Below, piece after piece: positions 48,145-59,513 of a stretch of DNA of 64,000 nt (positions within the stretch are counted from its first letter, which is position 1; each line of letters starts with the position of its first letter). The DNA is from Buddleja alternifolia (lineage: Eukaryota; Streptophyta; Magnoliopsida; Lamiales; Scrophulariaceae), in assembly GCA_019426215.1 (NCBI GenBank), contig CM033393.1:24926591-24990590 (forward strand), in the 5' to 3' direction. The position numbers were made by a program, and so were the translations under genes. A model generated the notes under the pieces. The model was given only the letters and a program-made list of their open reading frames with translations. It had not been told where the DNA came from and did no database searches.

Positions 48145-48860
48145 TAGGATTGTCAATTGAGTTAGACTTACCCGAAGTCCGACAACTAGGCTCGTTTATA
48201 GTCGGACCGAGCTTAATTAAATATAAATCGAGTTGAGTTTGAGCTTTTAAACTAGGCCTGATATATTTGTGAGCCAAGGTTTAGCTTAGCATGGCTCAAC
48301 CCGAAAGATAGTTTGACTTGATTAAAAATTTAGAATGTATATTAAACATTATTAATATTTTTTATATCAAACACTTAAAATATCTATTGTGAAGTATTTT
48401 CATACTTTGACTTTTATACAAATAAGAGGGAAAAAATTGAGTGCAAATGTTGTTGTTATGATGTCCTATGTTTTTAATGACTTATCAATTATTATTGGTT
48501 AAACAACTTATTTGTTCTGAGACAAATTCATAAATATTAGTAGCCAAAAAATAACTTTTGGTACTTTAAACATAAAGAGAATCCAAAATCAATTATGTAT
48601 TGACCATTTTCATTTTTGTTTTATATTGCAGTGTTTCAAACAAGTACGCAAAAATTAGTATTTTCTATGCATTTTATTGAAGTAAAAAAAAATTTGCTAA
48701 CTTGAGCCGGTCCAAAATAAAGCCGAAGCTAGTAAAAATATGTGAGTCGAGCAAAAAAAAAGTAATACGGGTTGAGTTTGAGCCTATGGTCGATAGGCCC
48801 AATACAATTTGAGCTCGAGCGAGCTGAAGCTCGGCTCAAAAAATCTGATTGACATGTCTA
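48145..48860. mobile_element. hAT-like non-autonomous element
   Basis: The left end TAGGATTGTCAAT pairs with TAGACATGTCAAT on the complement of the right end. CCCATGAA (48137-48144) and CCCATTAA (48861-48868) are an 8-bp target duplication with one change. Both ends are rich in GAGTT and GAGCT/GCTCG motifs. The 716-bp interior is AT-rich with no transposase. Confidence 0.75.
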
Positions 48861-48939
48861 CCCATTAATTAATTCTCTAGATGTAACCGGTGTATTAAAT
48901 CTCTTCCAGTGAGGAAAAAAAGGGGCAAAATCTCACCTG

Positions 48940-49078
48940 GTGGTTGGCATGATACATTGATAAATCTCAATTTGTTCTTTTCTTTCAATGCCACAATCAG
49001 CTCGCGACTCAGGTCCTTGAGTGCTACCCTTGAGGATTGTGCCCCAGGGGTATTCAACCCAATGATAGGGTGACACAC
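48940..49078 (-). pseudogene. Possible Ty1 gag N-terminus fragment
   Basis: On the minus strand the frame includes L-I-V-A-L-K-E-K-N-K-L-R-F-I-N, which resembles the A-L-x-x-K-N-K-L-x-F-I/V motif near the N-terminus of plant Ty1/copia gag (Retrotran_gag_3). Only about 45 codons are readable, with no other domain nearby. Confidence 0.35.
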
Positions 49079-49139
49079 GTCGTGTCAGCCTATCAATTTG
49101 GTGAGTTTGATGGATTAATATAAAAGTATTTTTTAAAAT

Positions 49140-50938
49140 TCAGATCAACAATGGATGATTTTTTCGAAAAATTTCTAGTTTCTTGAGTCGTCATTGTTGG
49201 ATACAATACCCAACGAATTCAATAGAAATAAAAGGGAATTTATAAATTGATAAAAGGATGTAAACAAAGGATTGATGACTCTTGAGTGGTCGTAGACGGG
49301 ATTGATCAAAGGAATCCTAGCGCTAGATTGTAAAACCGTAGAGAACGAAAAGAAAAAGAAACTCACATTGATGATGGTAAAAACCGTCAGTCGTTGAATG
49401 TCATGTGTTGACCACGTGAGGTAGTGAAACCGATCCAACGCAAGACAAACTAGGTTGGGGGTTGGTTAATTTATAGATTGCACTCAAATGTAGCGAGTTA
49501 CCTACGTAATCGATGTATGTGGGATCAAGTCAGTTCGTAACTTTGTATTGATTTTACTCTCAGTTCTTGCCAGTGATTTTTTCTGGAGAGAGTAGATCAT
49601 GAGCCTTTCCCAGCTCCTCTAAGCTATTTATAGGGAGCTGGTAGTAGGCTATGGGCCATGGACTTGGCTAGTGTGTCTCTCGCGGACTTTTAACCCACGG
49701 GCGGCGCCCCAGATCCGAGCCAGTGGCGCGTTTAATTACAGTAATGCCCTTAGACATTTTTGACGGGCATCATAATGCCCTCCACTCCCGGGTTTTATTG
49801 GACGTTGAATCCAGGAGTAGGAATTACACTGCGCACGTGAAGTTGTACTGTCCAACTTGGACTGGGGTGGAAGCCTTCAAAGCTTCTCCACTTACTTTTA
49901 CTTAAATAGAGTTAGGTGTGAACTTTTCACTTTCACCTGTCATTCACAACTTTATCTATTGAAAACTTTTAACTAGTGGAAAACTCTCTCTTGGAGGCTC
50001 TCATTTTTACCCCATGGCTATAGTTAACCTTGGGAAAGGTAACATTCTTTCTCTAGCTCTTCATTTTATTCTTACACTTGAATATTTGATTCTTTCTCGA
50101 TTTGTCGTATAGTATATGTGGATGGCGAATCAATCGAACCCCTTTGGCCTGTGGGGGTGATCCCCCGACGCCCTCGGGTCATGTAAGCCCCGCGACCTTT
50201 TGCGAGGCACTCGGCGCATCGCGGCGTCGCTTTGGGACTTTGCTCGTACTGTATAATTGTGTTTCTATCGTGTAACTCACAATCATTTTTTTTCAGGTGT
50301 TGTGAGTTCTTCGTCGTCGTCTAGCGACGGTAGCTCTGGGAGCGAGGACTTAGTGTCTCTAGCGAGCGACTATGGGGAATTGGGGGAATGGAAGGATAAT
50401 TCCCAAAGTGGGGGTCGGACCGGGACTGTAAGACGGATCTCGCCACTTGCTCTTCTACTATTACCAACAGCGAATTATGGACACTTTTTGAGCATTTCCC
50501 GCCGGACCTTAGGGTGGTGAAACCTAAGCCTGATGACCGGATCCGGAGTCCCACGAGGGGTTATGCAACCCTCTACTTAGAGTATTTTTGCATGGGTTTT
50601 GCTCTATCGTGTGACCCTTTGTTGGGAATGGTCTTGACCCACTACTAAGTGTGCATCAGTCAATTGTCACCCAATAGTTTTGCCCAATTCAAGGGCTTCC
50701 TCCGACGCATTCGGGATCTCAGGCTAGACGTGAGACTTAAGGCCTTCCAGGCTCTTTTTGACGTCTGGAGGAGCCAAGGAGGGCCATATGCGCATTTCTA
50801 CCCGACGTCCCCATATCGATTTTTGAAGGGAAAAATTATCTCAAACGGCAATTGGAAGAACAAGTTCATCTACTTCCCCATTCAGAGCTTGCCCGTTCTT
50901 ACGCCTAGGCCCCTCAGAGGATTACTGATACTCACTGT
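49140..50938 (+). mobile_element. Truncated Ty3 element with gag-like domain
   Basis: 49140-50290 looks like LTR/leader sequence (TATTTATAGGGAGC near 49627) without a gene. 50298-50938 is the gag-like gene described separately. No second LTR, protease or polymerase is present: the element is cut at 50939, where the Sirevirus LTR begins. The left border is uncertain. Confidence 0.55.
50298..50938 (+). pseudogene. Gag-like 'putative gypsy type transposon' domain, fragment
   Basis: After a Ser-rich start the frame is shifted and stopped several times between 50430 and 50650. From 50655 it is open and reads I-S-Q-L-S-P-N-S-F-A-Q-F, R-R-I-R-D-L-R-L-D-V-R and Y-F-P-I-Q-S-L-P-V-L-T-P-R, a signature of the plant gag-like domain known as putative gypsy type transposon (PF04195). 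It stops abruptly at the LTR border at 50939. The sequence is GC-richer than its neighbours. Confidence 0.65.
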
Positions 50939-52365
50939 TGGTCCCAAGTGGCATATAAAAGGGTCTAGAACGCGGGGGGGGGGGGGGGGGGGGGGGGGGT
51001 TGAATAGACCCTGAAATTCTTTTCAAATTTTTAAGACTTGTTTTTAGAAAGGTAACTTAGACAATAGTTTTGAGTACTTGATCAAGATGGATCAGGCACT
51101 CAACACTTATATCAGGGTTAGAATTTGTTCAAGTCTCATAGTGAAATATTAGGCGCTTAGTAAGTATTTAGTCGTTTTTAGAGTTTTAATAAAGTATGCT
51201 TTATGAAATAAATAAAGCAATAAAACAGTAAATAAATAAGACACAAGAATTGTAAGGTTTACTGGGTTTATGTAATTCCAGCTACATCCTTCTACTCTTT
51301 TCCACACAGGAGGAATTCACTAAAATGAATCACGAAGCTTCACAAAGACAGCTTCAACACAGTAGCAAATGGTTAAGACTTGATCTCGAGTTCCCTGATC
51401 ACAAAGATTTCAACTCGGCTAAGATCTGCTTCTAACAAGCTTCTCTCACTCAGAAATACTGCTTTGTCTTCAACAACTTCGTCACACAGATTGAAGAGAT
51501 TGATGGGTTTTTATCACAGTTTGTTTGATTTGAAAAGTTCACACACGTTTGTAATATCTCTCTAGTAAAGATGGTTCTTCTATGAAGAGGTAAGAGATAT
51601 TGGTTTGGTTGTAGAGATGTTTAAGCTCAAAGAAATTTTGGCTATGGAGGTTTTAAGCTTTTAGGGATGAATATAGATTTCAACAGCGTAAGTGTATATC
51701 AAGTTTTTGATAATAATTCTTGGTATTTAGGGTTGAGTTGTGAGTTTCTATTTATAAACTTTTCTTGAGATTTGTCCGTTGGACACAAGCTGGAGAGTGT
51801 TAAACACGAGACGCGTGACTTAGTCTTTTTCTGACATCTCTGAAAAAAAATTCAGCTACACAGAGTTGGTAGCAGACCTACTTTGAGTTGACAGCCAAAG
51901 GGGAAGGCTTATCCGTACGTCAATAGTCCTTATCACATTTAATGCTCTTATCAAGCATTTAATGCATTTGAATTTAATTCCCGTTGGAATTAAATATCCG
52001 TTGAAAGTTGCATTTAAGAGCTTATTGACTTCGGATTTAATTCAGGTGATGACAGGCGCTTGTGGCATGATCACCTTGAATGATTCTTAGGCGCTTCACA
52101 GTCACTTAACGAATCCTTTATCTTCAAAGTCTTCAGACGCTGATCTTCATTTTTTACTTTGATAGACTCACCTAGAATTCTATCATAGCTCAAGCACTAG
52201 ATACTAGTCTAAAACTATAAAGATAAAAAACCTTGTATAAGATTACAACTCGATAACTTTAAACACTTATACATATTCTAATAAAGATAAACTTACATAT
52301 CTTTGGGGTCTAACGTAAGACCTATCTTGTCACCATCAAAACATCTAACATTAAATTTCCTAACA
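50939..52365 (-). repeat. 3' LTR of the Sirevirus-type element
   Basis: Plus strand TGGTCCCAAG to CTAACA, 1427 bp. Near its left end AGGGTCTA (50960-50967) and TAGACCCT (51005-51012) form an inverted repeat around an uninterrupted run of 26 G (50974-50999). The same inverted repeat in the other LTR encloses GGAGGGGG. By eye it is roughly 70% similar to 61867-63376. Confidence 0.85.
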
Positions 52366-52378
52366 ATTTCCTCCTTTT
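52366..52378 (-). promoter_or_regulatory. Polypurine tract of the Sirevirus-type element
   Basis: The minus strand reads AAAAGGAGGAAAT directly before the LTR start TGTTAGG. Confidence 0.8.
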
Positions 52379-52817
52379 GATGATGTCACGACCTTAACTC
52401 TTTTATAGTCCAAGAGCTACATGGGCCCATAAATTTTGGACTTATGAACGCATAATTTTTGAATGTTTCTTTTTTGTAACCTCTGGTTTTGGCACTTATA
52501 TAAACCCCTCTTAATTCTCATTTCACCACACCAAAATCACATCATCTTCTCTCTTTTGCTCTCCAACAACTTTTCTATTTCGGGAATATTAAATTTGCTA
52601 TTCTTGTCGAGAGTTCTAAATATGTTTGTTCATGACTCCGAGATTTGAAGTGGTTCTATCTCATGGAGATAATCACCATACCTTGGGACACAGTTGCCTA
52701 ACACTCGTAACTACCTTGCCAGAGCAATATTATTTTAAGGATAAAGGATTGACCCTTGCGTCGATTCAAAGTTTGCATTCCATTTTTAAATAACAGAAAC
52801 ACCATATCTATATTGTA

Positions 52818-55363
52818 TTAGAAAGGCCCGAGTTGTCCTAGAGATATGGTTAAAAATATATCTATCATGCTTTTAGATAGGCTCTTTATATGGCCTCTAA
52901 ATATCAACATGCAACAATGGAATTTCTCGAAGCGGGTAGTTTCTTCATCGTAATCCTCAGCCCATAGTCTGGCAAGATATTCTCGGGCTTCATCTTCTAT
53001 CCACGAATTAACAGGATTTGGACGCTTAGCAACTACTGGTCCTTTTCCTTTCCAAACCTTGAGTGGATTAGGAGAGAGGGCATTCTGAGGAGAGTTGACG
53101 ACTTTAGGGAGAGCCGAATATCCTATTTTGTTTAGATCTTCCTCATCAGGATTTTGTTCCAATCGCCCATGTGGGGATTTTTGAAGACAATCTTGCTGGC
53201 TCGAAGAGGATAAAAGGATTCGTCTAAGCGACCGATGAAATTAAAGTGTTCTTGATCAAAACTGCTGTATTAAACACTGGTCGACGAATATATTCAAGGT
53301 GAGATTGGAGTCGCTCCAAGCTGTAGAGTCCTAAATCGGCAAACTGCTCAAAGAATTCAAACTTTTGAGAGTTGGAAAGATCAGGCCGATGGAGAGTTGT
53401 TTGAAAAGAGATTTCGAGCTCTGCAAGCGTTTGAGTGTCTCGTTCTCTAGCGGCATAATAAAATTCAAGATCAGGAGAATATCCGTGAGGAAAGAAATCG
53501 ATGACACAAGGAGGAGATCCTGTTGGAGTAGGAACAAGAGCAATTGCTTCTGTTGGGATGGGGGCCACTTCTATCGACCTCTCAGCATTGACAGTCGCTT
53601 CACTAGCTGAAGATGTTTCAGCGTCTGGAAGGACTTGAGATGCTTCTTTTGCTATATCCACAACAGTTTCCATATCCACATCTACTTCAATAGGAACCTC
53701 TGAGGGTAGAGGTGCATCAGCGTCTGGTGCATCTTGAGCTGATGCATATAAGCGTTTGAGAAAAGCAAGCAAAATTTCTACTAAGTACAAATTACAAAGA
53801 AAAGACTGAAACACTTACCCTGAGGATTATCATCGACTGACGTAGTCGCTTGATCTGTTTCTATATTAGGGACAGGTTCCTCAGGCTCTGGTACTTCTTC
53901 TTCTGATTCTAAATCGAGAAAAGAAGTTAAAGGATCAGCACGAATGGGAATACGTAATTCTTCAAGAGTGTTGAGAACAGTCTGAATATTCGCTTCACAT
54001 TGCGCTGAAAGAGTTTTTTTATCCTAGTGTTAGAGACTTAAAAACTAACAAGGAAAGGATAGACTAATTTGCTTAGAAAATACTTACCCTGAACACTAGA
54101 AAACCTCTCAGATTGAGTAGCGGCTTGAGGATCTGAGCTGATTTCGGGAATAGCGTTAGAGGGAGGAATGCTTACTGACTCTCCAGGCGCTGGATTTGCT
54201 GAAGCGCTTGTAGACGCAGCTGGACTAGAGAGAGGAGTATGCCTTCGAGCAAGCGGTACTTCTTCCGCTACTTCTTCCTCTTCTTCGGGAACAGAGAAGA
54301 TAAACGCTGGAGGAGGAGAAGGTGATTTCGGAGAAGGAGAAGGAGAAGGAGACTTTTGTTTCTTCTTGGGCTCAGGCTTTTTCTTCTTGGAGGTCTCCGA
54401 TTTCTGTTTCTTGGTGGATTCAGCGACTTTAAGAGCGATTTTTCTTTTTGGCCGCTTAACCACAATTTCTTCTTCAGAGGACGACGATGATGATGAAGAG
54501 GAAGGCGCTTGTTCTTCATCATTGCTGCGAACAACGCCTTCGACTTGAAGTCGCTCACGCTCTCCTTTGGGAACCGCTGCACCAACAATTTTTCGAGGTT
54601 TGAGCATCCCGCTAATCATCTTCTTACCATAGAATTTCAACGCTGGGATCTTCTTTCCATCGGAGTTTATATATCCGCAAGCGCTGAGAATTCTACTTAA
54701 CACAATCCCATAAGGCTTGGGATTAACCGACTTGGCCATCGCTGCCTTGAAGCGATTGAAAACATAAAGAGACCAATTAATCTTTAATTTGGTCAAAATT
54801 GTTACCATCATCTTATATTGAATGTTTGTAACCTTGTCGAATGTTCCCTTCCAGCATTCGATCATCTTGGCACAAATGTCAGCGAGGATGACATATTAGC
54901 CCTTCAAGTCGTTCTTCTTGAAATTCAGCTCATAAGCAGCTTGGACTTCATCTTTCTTGATCAGCGCCCAGACCTTGGTAGCATCACCAAGAGTCACGTT
55001 TTCGATTTTGGCACCATCATTTGGTAGATTAAGTAACGATGAAATCAGAGAAGGAGTGAGAGTGAAGGTCTCACGGGCAAAAGGGAAGACGCGGGAAATG
55101 GAGTTTCCATCGTCGGAGATTTTTGCATTTTAGTAGAAGAAAAGGGTTTCTTCTTCATAAAGGTTGAAAACGGTTGTAATCATGTCGCACAAACCAGATT
55201 CCTGGACAAATGGAAGAACAGTCCGAAGAGGAAAATTCTGGTTATCACAAAGATAATCCCAGTTCACAAGAAATCCGACGTTAACAGTGACCGGTTTTTC
55301 AGCACGGGAAGTTTTTTCCGGTATCAGACTTGGATGATTGGGAAGATTTTGAAGTTTTGGGTG
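52818..55363 (-). pseudogene. Envelope-like extra ORF of the Sirevirus, apparently three exons, broken
   Basis: It starts with M-A-P-K-T-S-K-S-S at 55363. A frameshift near 55310, a TAG near 55133 and a stop near 54897 interrupt the first part. 54865-54086 is open: a conserved helical segment (I-E-C-W-K-G-T-F, K-I-N-W-S-L-Y-V-F-N-R), then Ser-rich and acidic stretches, basic K-K-K-P runs and a Pro-rich stretch. Two GT-AG introns follow, each with donor CAGG|GTAAGT (54085, 53821) and acceptor CAG (exons resume near 54007 and 53741), both in phase 1. The last exon is acidic, then carries F-F-P-H-G-Y-S-P-D-L and is frameshifted near 53258, with readable remains to 52818. Sirevirus members carry such a gene after pol, called envelope-like by position. 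I see no clear signal peptide or fusion segment, so a true envelope role is unproven. Confidence 0.6.
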
Positions 55364-56259
55364 CCATTGCTGAAAGTTTGAAGCTTTTGAAAGAAAGAGA
55401 TTTTTGCCTTGAAAAAGATGAAAATTTTACAGTAGAGAGAGAGTTTGGAAGTGATAAAGTCTGACTGTAAAAGCTTTGAAGAATATATATAGAGGCAAAA
55501 ATAACTCCTCAGTTGCTTAGATGACTGCCACGTGTGATATCATTGAAATTTTTTTAAAAATGAACAGTTAAAATGTTTGAATCTGAGCCGTTTATGCATA
55601 AGTACTGATGTCAAAAGGTGTGGTAAAATAGGTGAACTGTTACAGAATAGATAGTTTTCGGGATCCGCAGTTACCCATTTATTTGAAAGACGTTTGAAAA
55701 ATTTTGAAATTTTCAGCGTGAAATACACGCGCCTGATAGTACACTGACACGTACTCAGACTTATGCAGTCACTGAACAGCCTAGGTTTAGATAGGAATCA
55801 TAATCGTCAGTTTGATTTGATAGGCACGTGTGGGTAGTTATCAAATCTAATCTTTTGGACTTATCCACACGTTACTTTTAGCGATGAAAACTATGCATGA
55901 TTTTTAGAGAAATTTACTAAGCGTTAAAGTGGGAATCCTTTTAACGCTTAAGTCTTTTTGAGAACAAAATTTAATTTCGTAAAGTTTGAGATAAAGTCAA
56001 TCGCTTGAATTAGTAAATGACATTTTCATTTAGAGATTGACTTTGTCATGCATAAAGATAAGCGCTAGTGACCAATGCATAAAAAAAATTTAAAAGTCAT
56101 TTTTGATCACAGTCGCTTTATATATTGAGAGAAGTACAATTTTAAAGTTCCCCCTAAAATTGATGACTTGTTTCAGAATTTTGTAAAACGCTTTAGACAT
56201 AAACTTAAGGTGGATTCCCCTTAAATTGTATGCCTATTAAGATATGATGCTTTTATGAT
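55364..56259 (-). other. Spacer between pol and the envelope-like ORF
   Basis: About 0.9 kb without a convincing reading frame. On the minus strand it lies between the RNase H stop and the extra gene, where a promoter or splice acceptor for that gene would be expected. A TATATATA lies at 55487-55494. Confidence 0.5.
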
Positions 56260-59200
56260 TTAAGCGTTTAAATCAATCATACCTAATTCACTTCTCAAAG
56301 TGAGAAAGCGTTGTTCGTTGAGCGCTTTGGTGAAGTTATCTGCTAATTGTTTGTCGGTTCCAATGAAATGCATGGAGATATCTTTCTTTTGAACATTGTC
56401 ACGCAAGAAATGGTATCTAATGTCAATGTGTTTGGTTCTAAAATGAAGAACAGGGTTTTGGGTCATAGCTAAAGAGCTTTGGTTATCACAATGGATTGGG
56501 GTAGGACCTAGGATGATTCCATAGTCTCTAAGTTGTTGCCTCGTCCAAAGGATTTGTGCACAACAGCTCCCAGCGGCTACATATTCTGCCTCAGCGGTAG
56601 AATTCGCTATGGATTGTTGTTTCTTACTATGCCACGAGATCAGTCTATCACCTAGAAATTGACATGTGCCACTAGTACTTTTTCTATCTATTTTGCATCC
56701 TGCAAAATTTGCGTCTGAATAACCAATTAGTTCAAAGGGAGAGTCCTTTGGATACCATAAGCCCACATTTTGTGTGCCTTTTAGGTATTTAAGGGTTCTC
56801 TTGGTAGCATTTAAGTGTGATTCTCTTGGATCAGTTTGAAAGCATGCACACATGCATACCGAAAACATAATATCAGGTCTACTAGCGGTAAGATAAAGAA
56901 GTGATCCAATGATACCTCTATAGTTAGTGATATCAATTTTCTTCCCACTTTCATCTTTATCTAACTTAAGCGTTTGGCTCCTTGGAATTTTTTAAGATGA
57001 TTCATTTTCCATACCAAATTTCTTAATCATATCTCTTGTATATTTAGCTTGGTTTATAAATATTCCTTTAGGGAGTTGTTTAACTTGTACTCCTAAGAAG
57101 AAAGTTAATTCCCCCATCATGCTCATTTCAAATTGATCTTGCATCATTTTCAAAAATTTCTCACACAATCGCTTATTAGTAGAACCAAATATAATATCAT
57201 CAACATAAATTTGGACTAAGAGAATATCTTCATTATGAGTAATTTTAAATAACGTTGTGTCAACGCTGCCTTTTGAAAAGCCTTTACCTATAAGGAAGAT
57301 AGAGAGTGTCATACCATGCTCTTGGTGCTTGTTGAAGGCCATAGAGTGCCTTATCCAATTTGTAGACCATACTTTTGCCATGGTTGTTGATGAATCCTCG
57401 AGGTTGCTCCACATAGACTTCTTCTTGGAGTTTACCATTCAGGAAAGCACTCTTCATGTCCATCTGATACACTGTGAACTTGTTGAATGCGGCAAACGCT
57501 AGGAACATACGAATCGCTTCAAGACGGGCTACTGGGGCATAAGTCTCATCAAAATCAATACCCTCTTCTTGACAATAACCCTGAGCGACTAATCTGGCTT
57601 TGTTTCTTATAACAATGCCATCTTCGTCCATGTTGTTTCTAAAAACCCATCTAGTCCCAATAACTCCTTGATGAGTTGGCCTTAGTACTAACGTCCAAAC
57701 CTTACTTCTCTCAAATTGGTTAAGCTCTTCTTGCATTGCTTTAACCCAACTTGAATCACTGAGCGCTTCATCCACTTTCTTTGGTTCCATTTGAGATAAG
57801 AAACTTGCGAACATGGCCTCATTGATTGTAGCGGACCTAGTTCTAACAGGTGCTTCAACATCTCCAATGATTAGCTCTGGTGGATGGTCTCTAAGCCATT
57901 TACGATCTGGTTGGAAAGGGTTAAGAGATTCTTTATCATGAATCGCTTGATTCTCATTAGTCTCTGGCGCAATCGCTGCATCATTCACAGTTCCAATATG
58001 CTCTTGTTGATCATTCTCTTCATGATCATCAGCGATTTTGACAATATTCTCATTAGTAACCTCACGAGTATTTTTAGGAAAAGGCACATTGATCTCATCA
58101 TCAGCGTCATCGTCACTGTCATCATTGAGATTGATTTGTAAGGCTTGTTGGGCAAGATCTTCAATTCCTACATCATCAGGATTAACCTTACTCGCTTCTT
58201 GGTTAGCATCATCAAACACAACATGAATGGATTCTTCAACCTTCGATTTTATCTTATTTAGGATGCGAAAACTCTTTCCATTTTTGGCATAGCCTAGAAA
58301 GGTTCCCTCATCCGCTTTAGGATCAAATGTCTTTAGGTTTTGGGATCCATTGTTATGAATGAAACATTTTGAACCAAATACATGAAAGTATGAAACGTTG
58401 GGCTTACGTCCCTTCCATAACTCATATGGAGTCTTTTCATGTTGCTTGTTGATCATACACCGGTTCTGAGTGTAGCAAGCGGTATTGATAGCTTCGGCCC
58501 AAAACCTTTGAGGCAGCTTAAACTCTGCAAGCATCGTCCTAGCGGCTTCTTTAAACGTTCTGTTCCGTCGCTCGGCAACTCCATTCTGTTGAGGTGTTCT
58601 AGGGGCAGAATACTCATGAAGTATTCCAAATTCAATACAAAACTTCTCAACAAATTGGTTAGTAAATTCAGTCCCTCGATCGCTTCGAATTCTTGTCACT
58701 TTTAGATCTTTATATGTTTGCAATTGACGAATTAAAGATGTGAGCTTGACAATAGTTTCATCTTTGGTCGCTAGGAATTCTACCCATGTATAGCGAGAGA
58801 AATCATCAACTATTACTAGCGAGTACTTTTTACCACTAACACTCATGATTTGAATAGGACCAAACAAATCTAAATGCAATAGTTCAAGAACTCTAGAAGT
58901 AGATAGGCATGGTTTCTTCTTAAAAGATGATTTAACTTGTTTACCCATTTGACATGCATCACATAAGCGATTCTTTTGAAGGGAACCCTTAGGTAATCCC
59001 TCTACAAGATTTAGCGATATTAACTGAGAGATTGCCTTAAAGTTGAGGTGATTCATTTTTCTATGCCATAACCAACCCAATTCATTTTGACTTTTAGTAA
59101 CAAAGCATGTGGGGTTGTTATCAAATGTAGAATTCCAATCCACTAAATACACATTATTTGTTCTTTTTCCTCTTAATTTAGTAGACTTAGTCTTAGCTTC

Positions 59201-59500
59201 GTTAACATAGCAGAAGTCGCTTGAGAATTTAACTTCAAAGCCTTTATCACAAAATTGACTAATGCTTAACAAATTATGCTTAGGACCCTCAACATAATAT
59301 ACATCTCTAATCATGATGTTCCCCCTATGCATGATACCTATACCTTTGGTTTTACCTTTGGAGTTATCACCGAATATGACATGAGGACCGTTGGTTGCAT
59401 GATAGTTGATCAAGAGATCCTTTGAGCCAGTCATGTGCCTTGACGACCCACTATCGATGTTCCAAACAGAAGTATCGGTGTTGGCTCTAGGTACCTGCAT
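56260..59500 (-). pseudogene. Sirevirus pol: protease end, integrase, reverse transcriptase, RNase H, broken
   Basis: From 59500: protease with [14 protein letters not shown]-pre-integrase H-x-M-N-H-L; integrase with [16 protein letters not shown] and P-Q-Q-N-G-V-A-E; an acidic linker; reverse transcriptase with [20 protein letters not shown] and [13 protein letters not shown] one-base shift near 57305 moves the frame, which goes on through Y-V-D-D-I-I-F-G-S (57190). A TAA at 56992-56994 is the second lesion. RNase H is open to 56260 (G-Y-S-D-A-N-F-A-G, S-T-A-E-A-E-Y, T-K-H-I-D-I-R-Y-H). All catalytic motifs are recognisable; only the two lesions stop expression of the C-terminal half. The order integrase before RT is that of Ty1/copia. 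Confidence 0.9.
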
Positions 59501-59513
59501 TCAATGGGCAGTT

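Noticed and set aside
54168..54548. Gly/Ser/Glu-rich plus-strand frame
   Set aside because: Antisense shadow of the low-complexity part of the Sirevirus extra gene.
52818..55363. Interpretation of the extra Sirevirus gene as a true viral envelope
   Set aside because: No signal peptide, fusion peptide or clear membrane anchor was seen; the name only reflects its place after pol.
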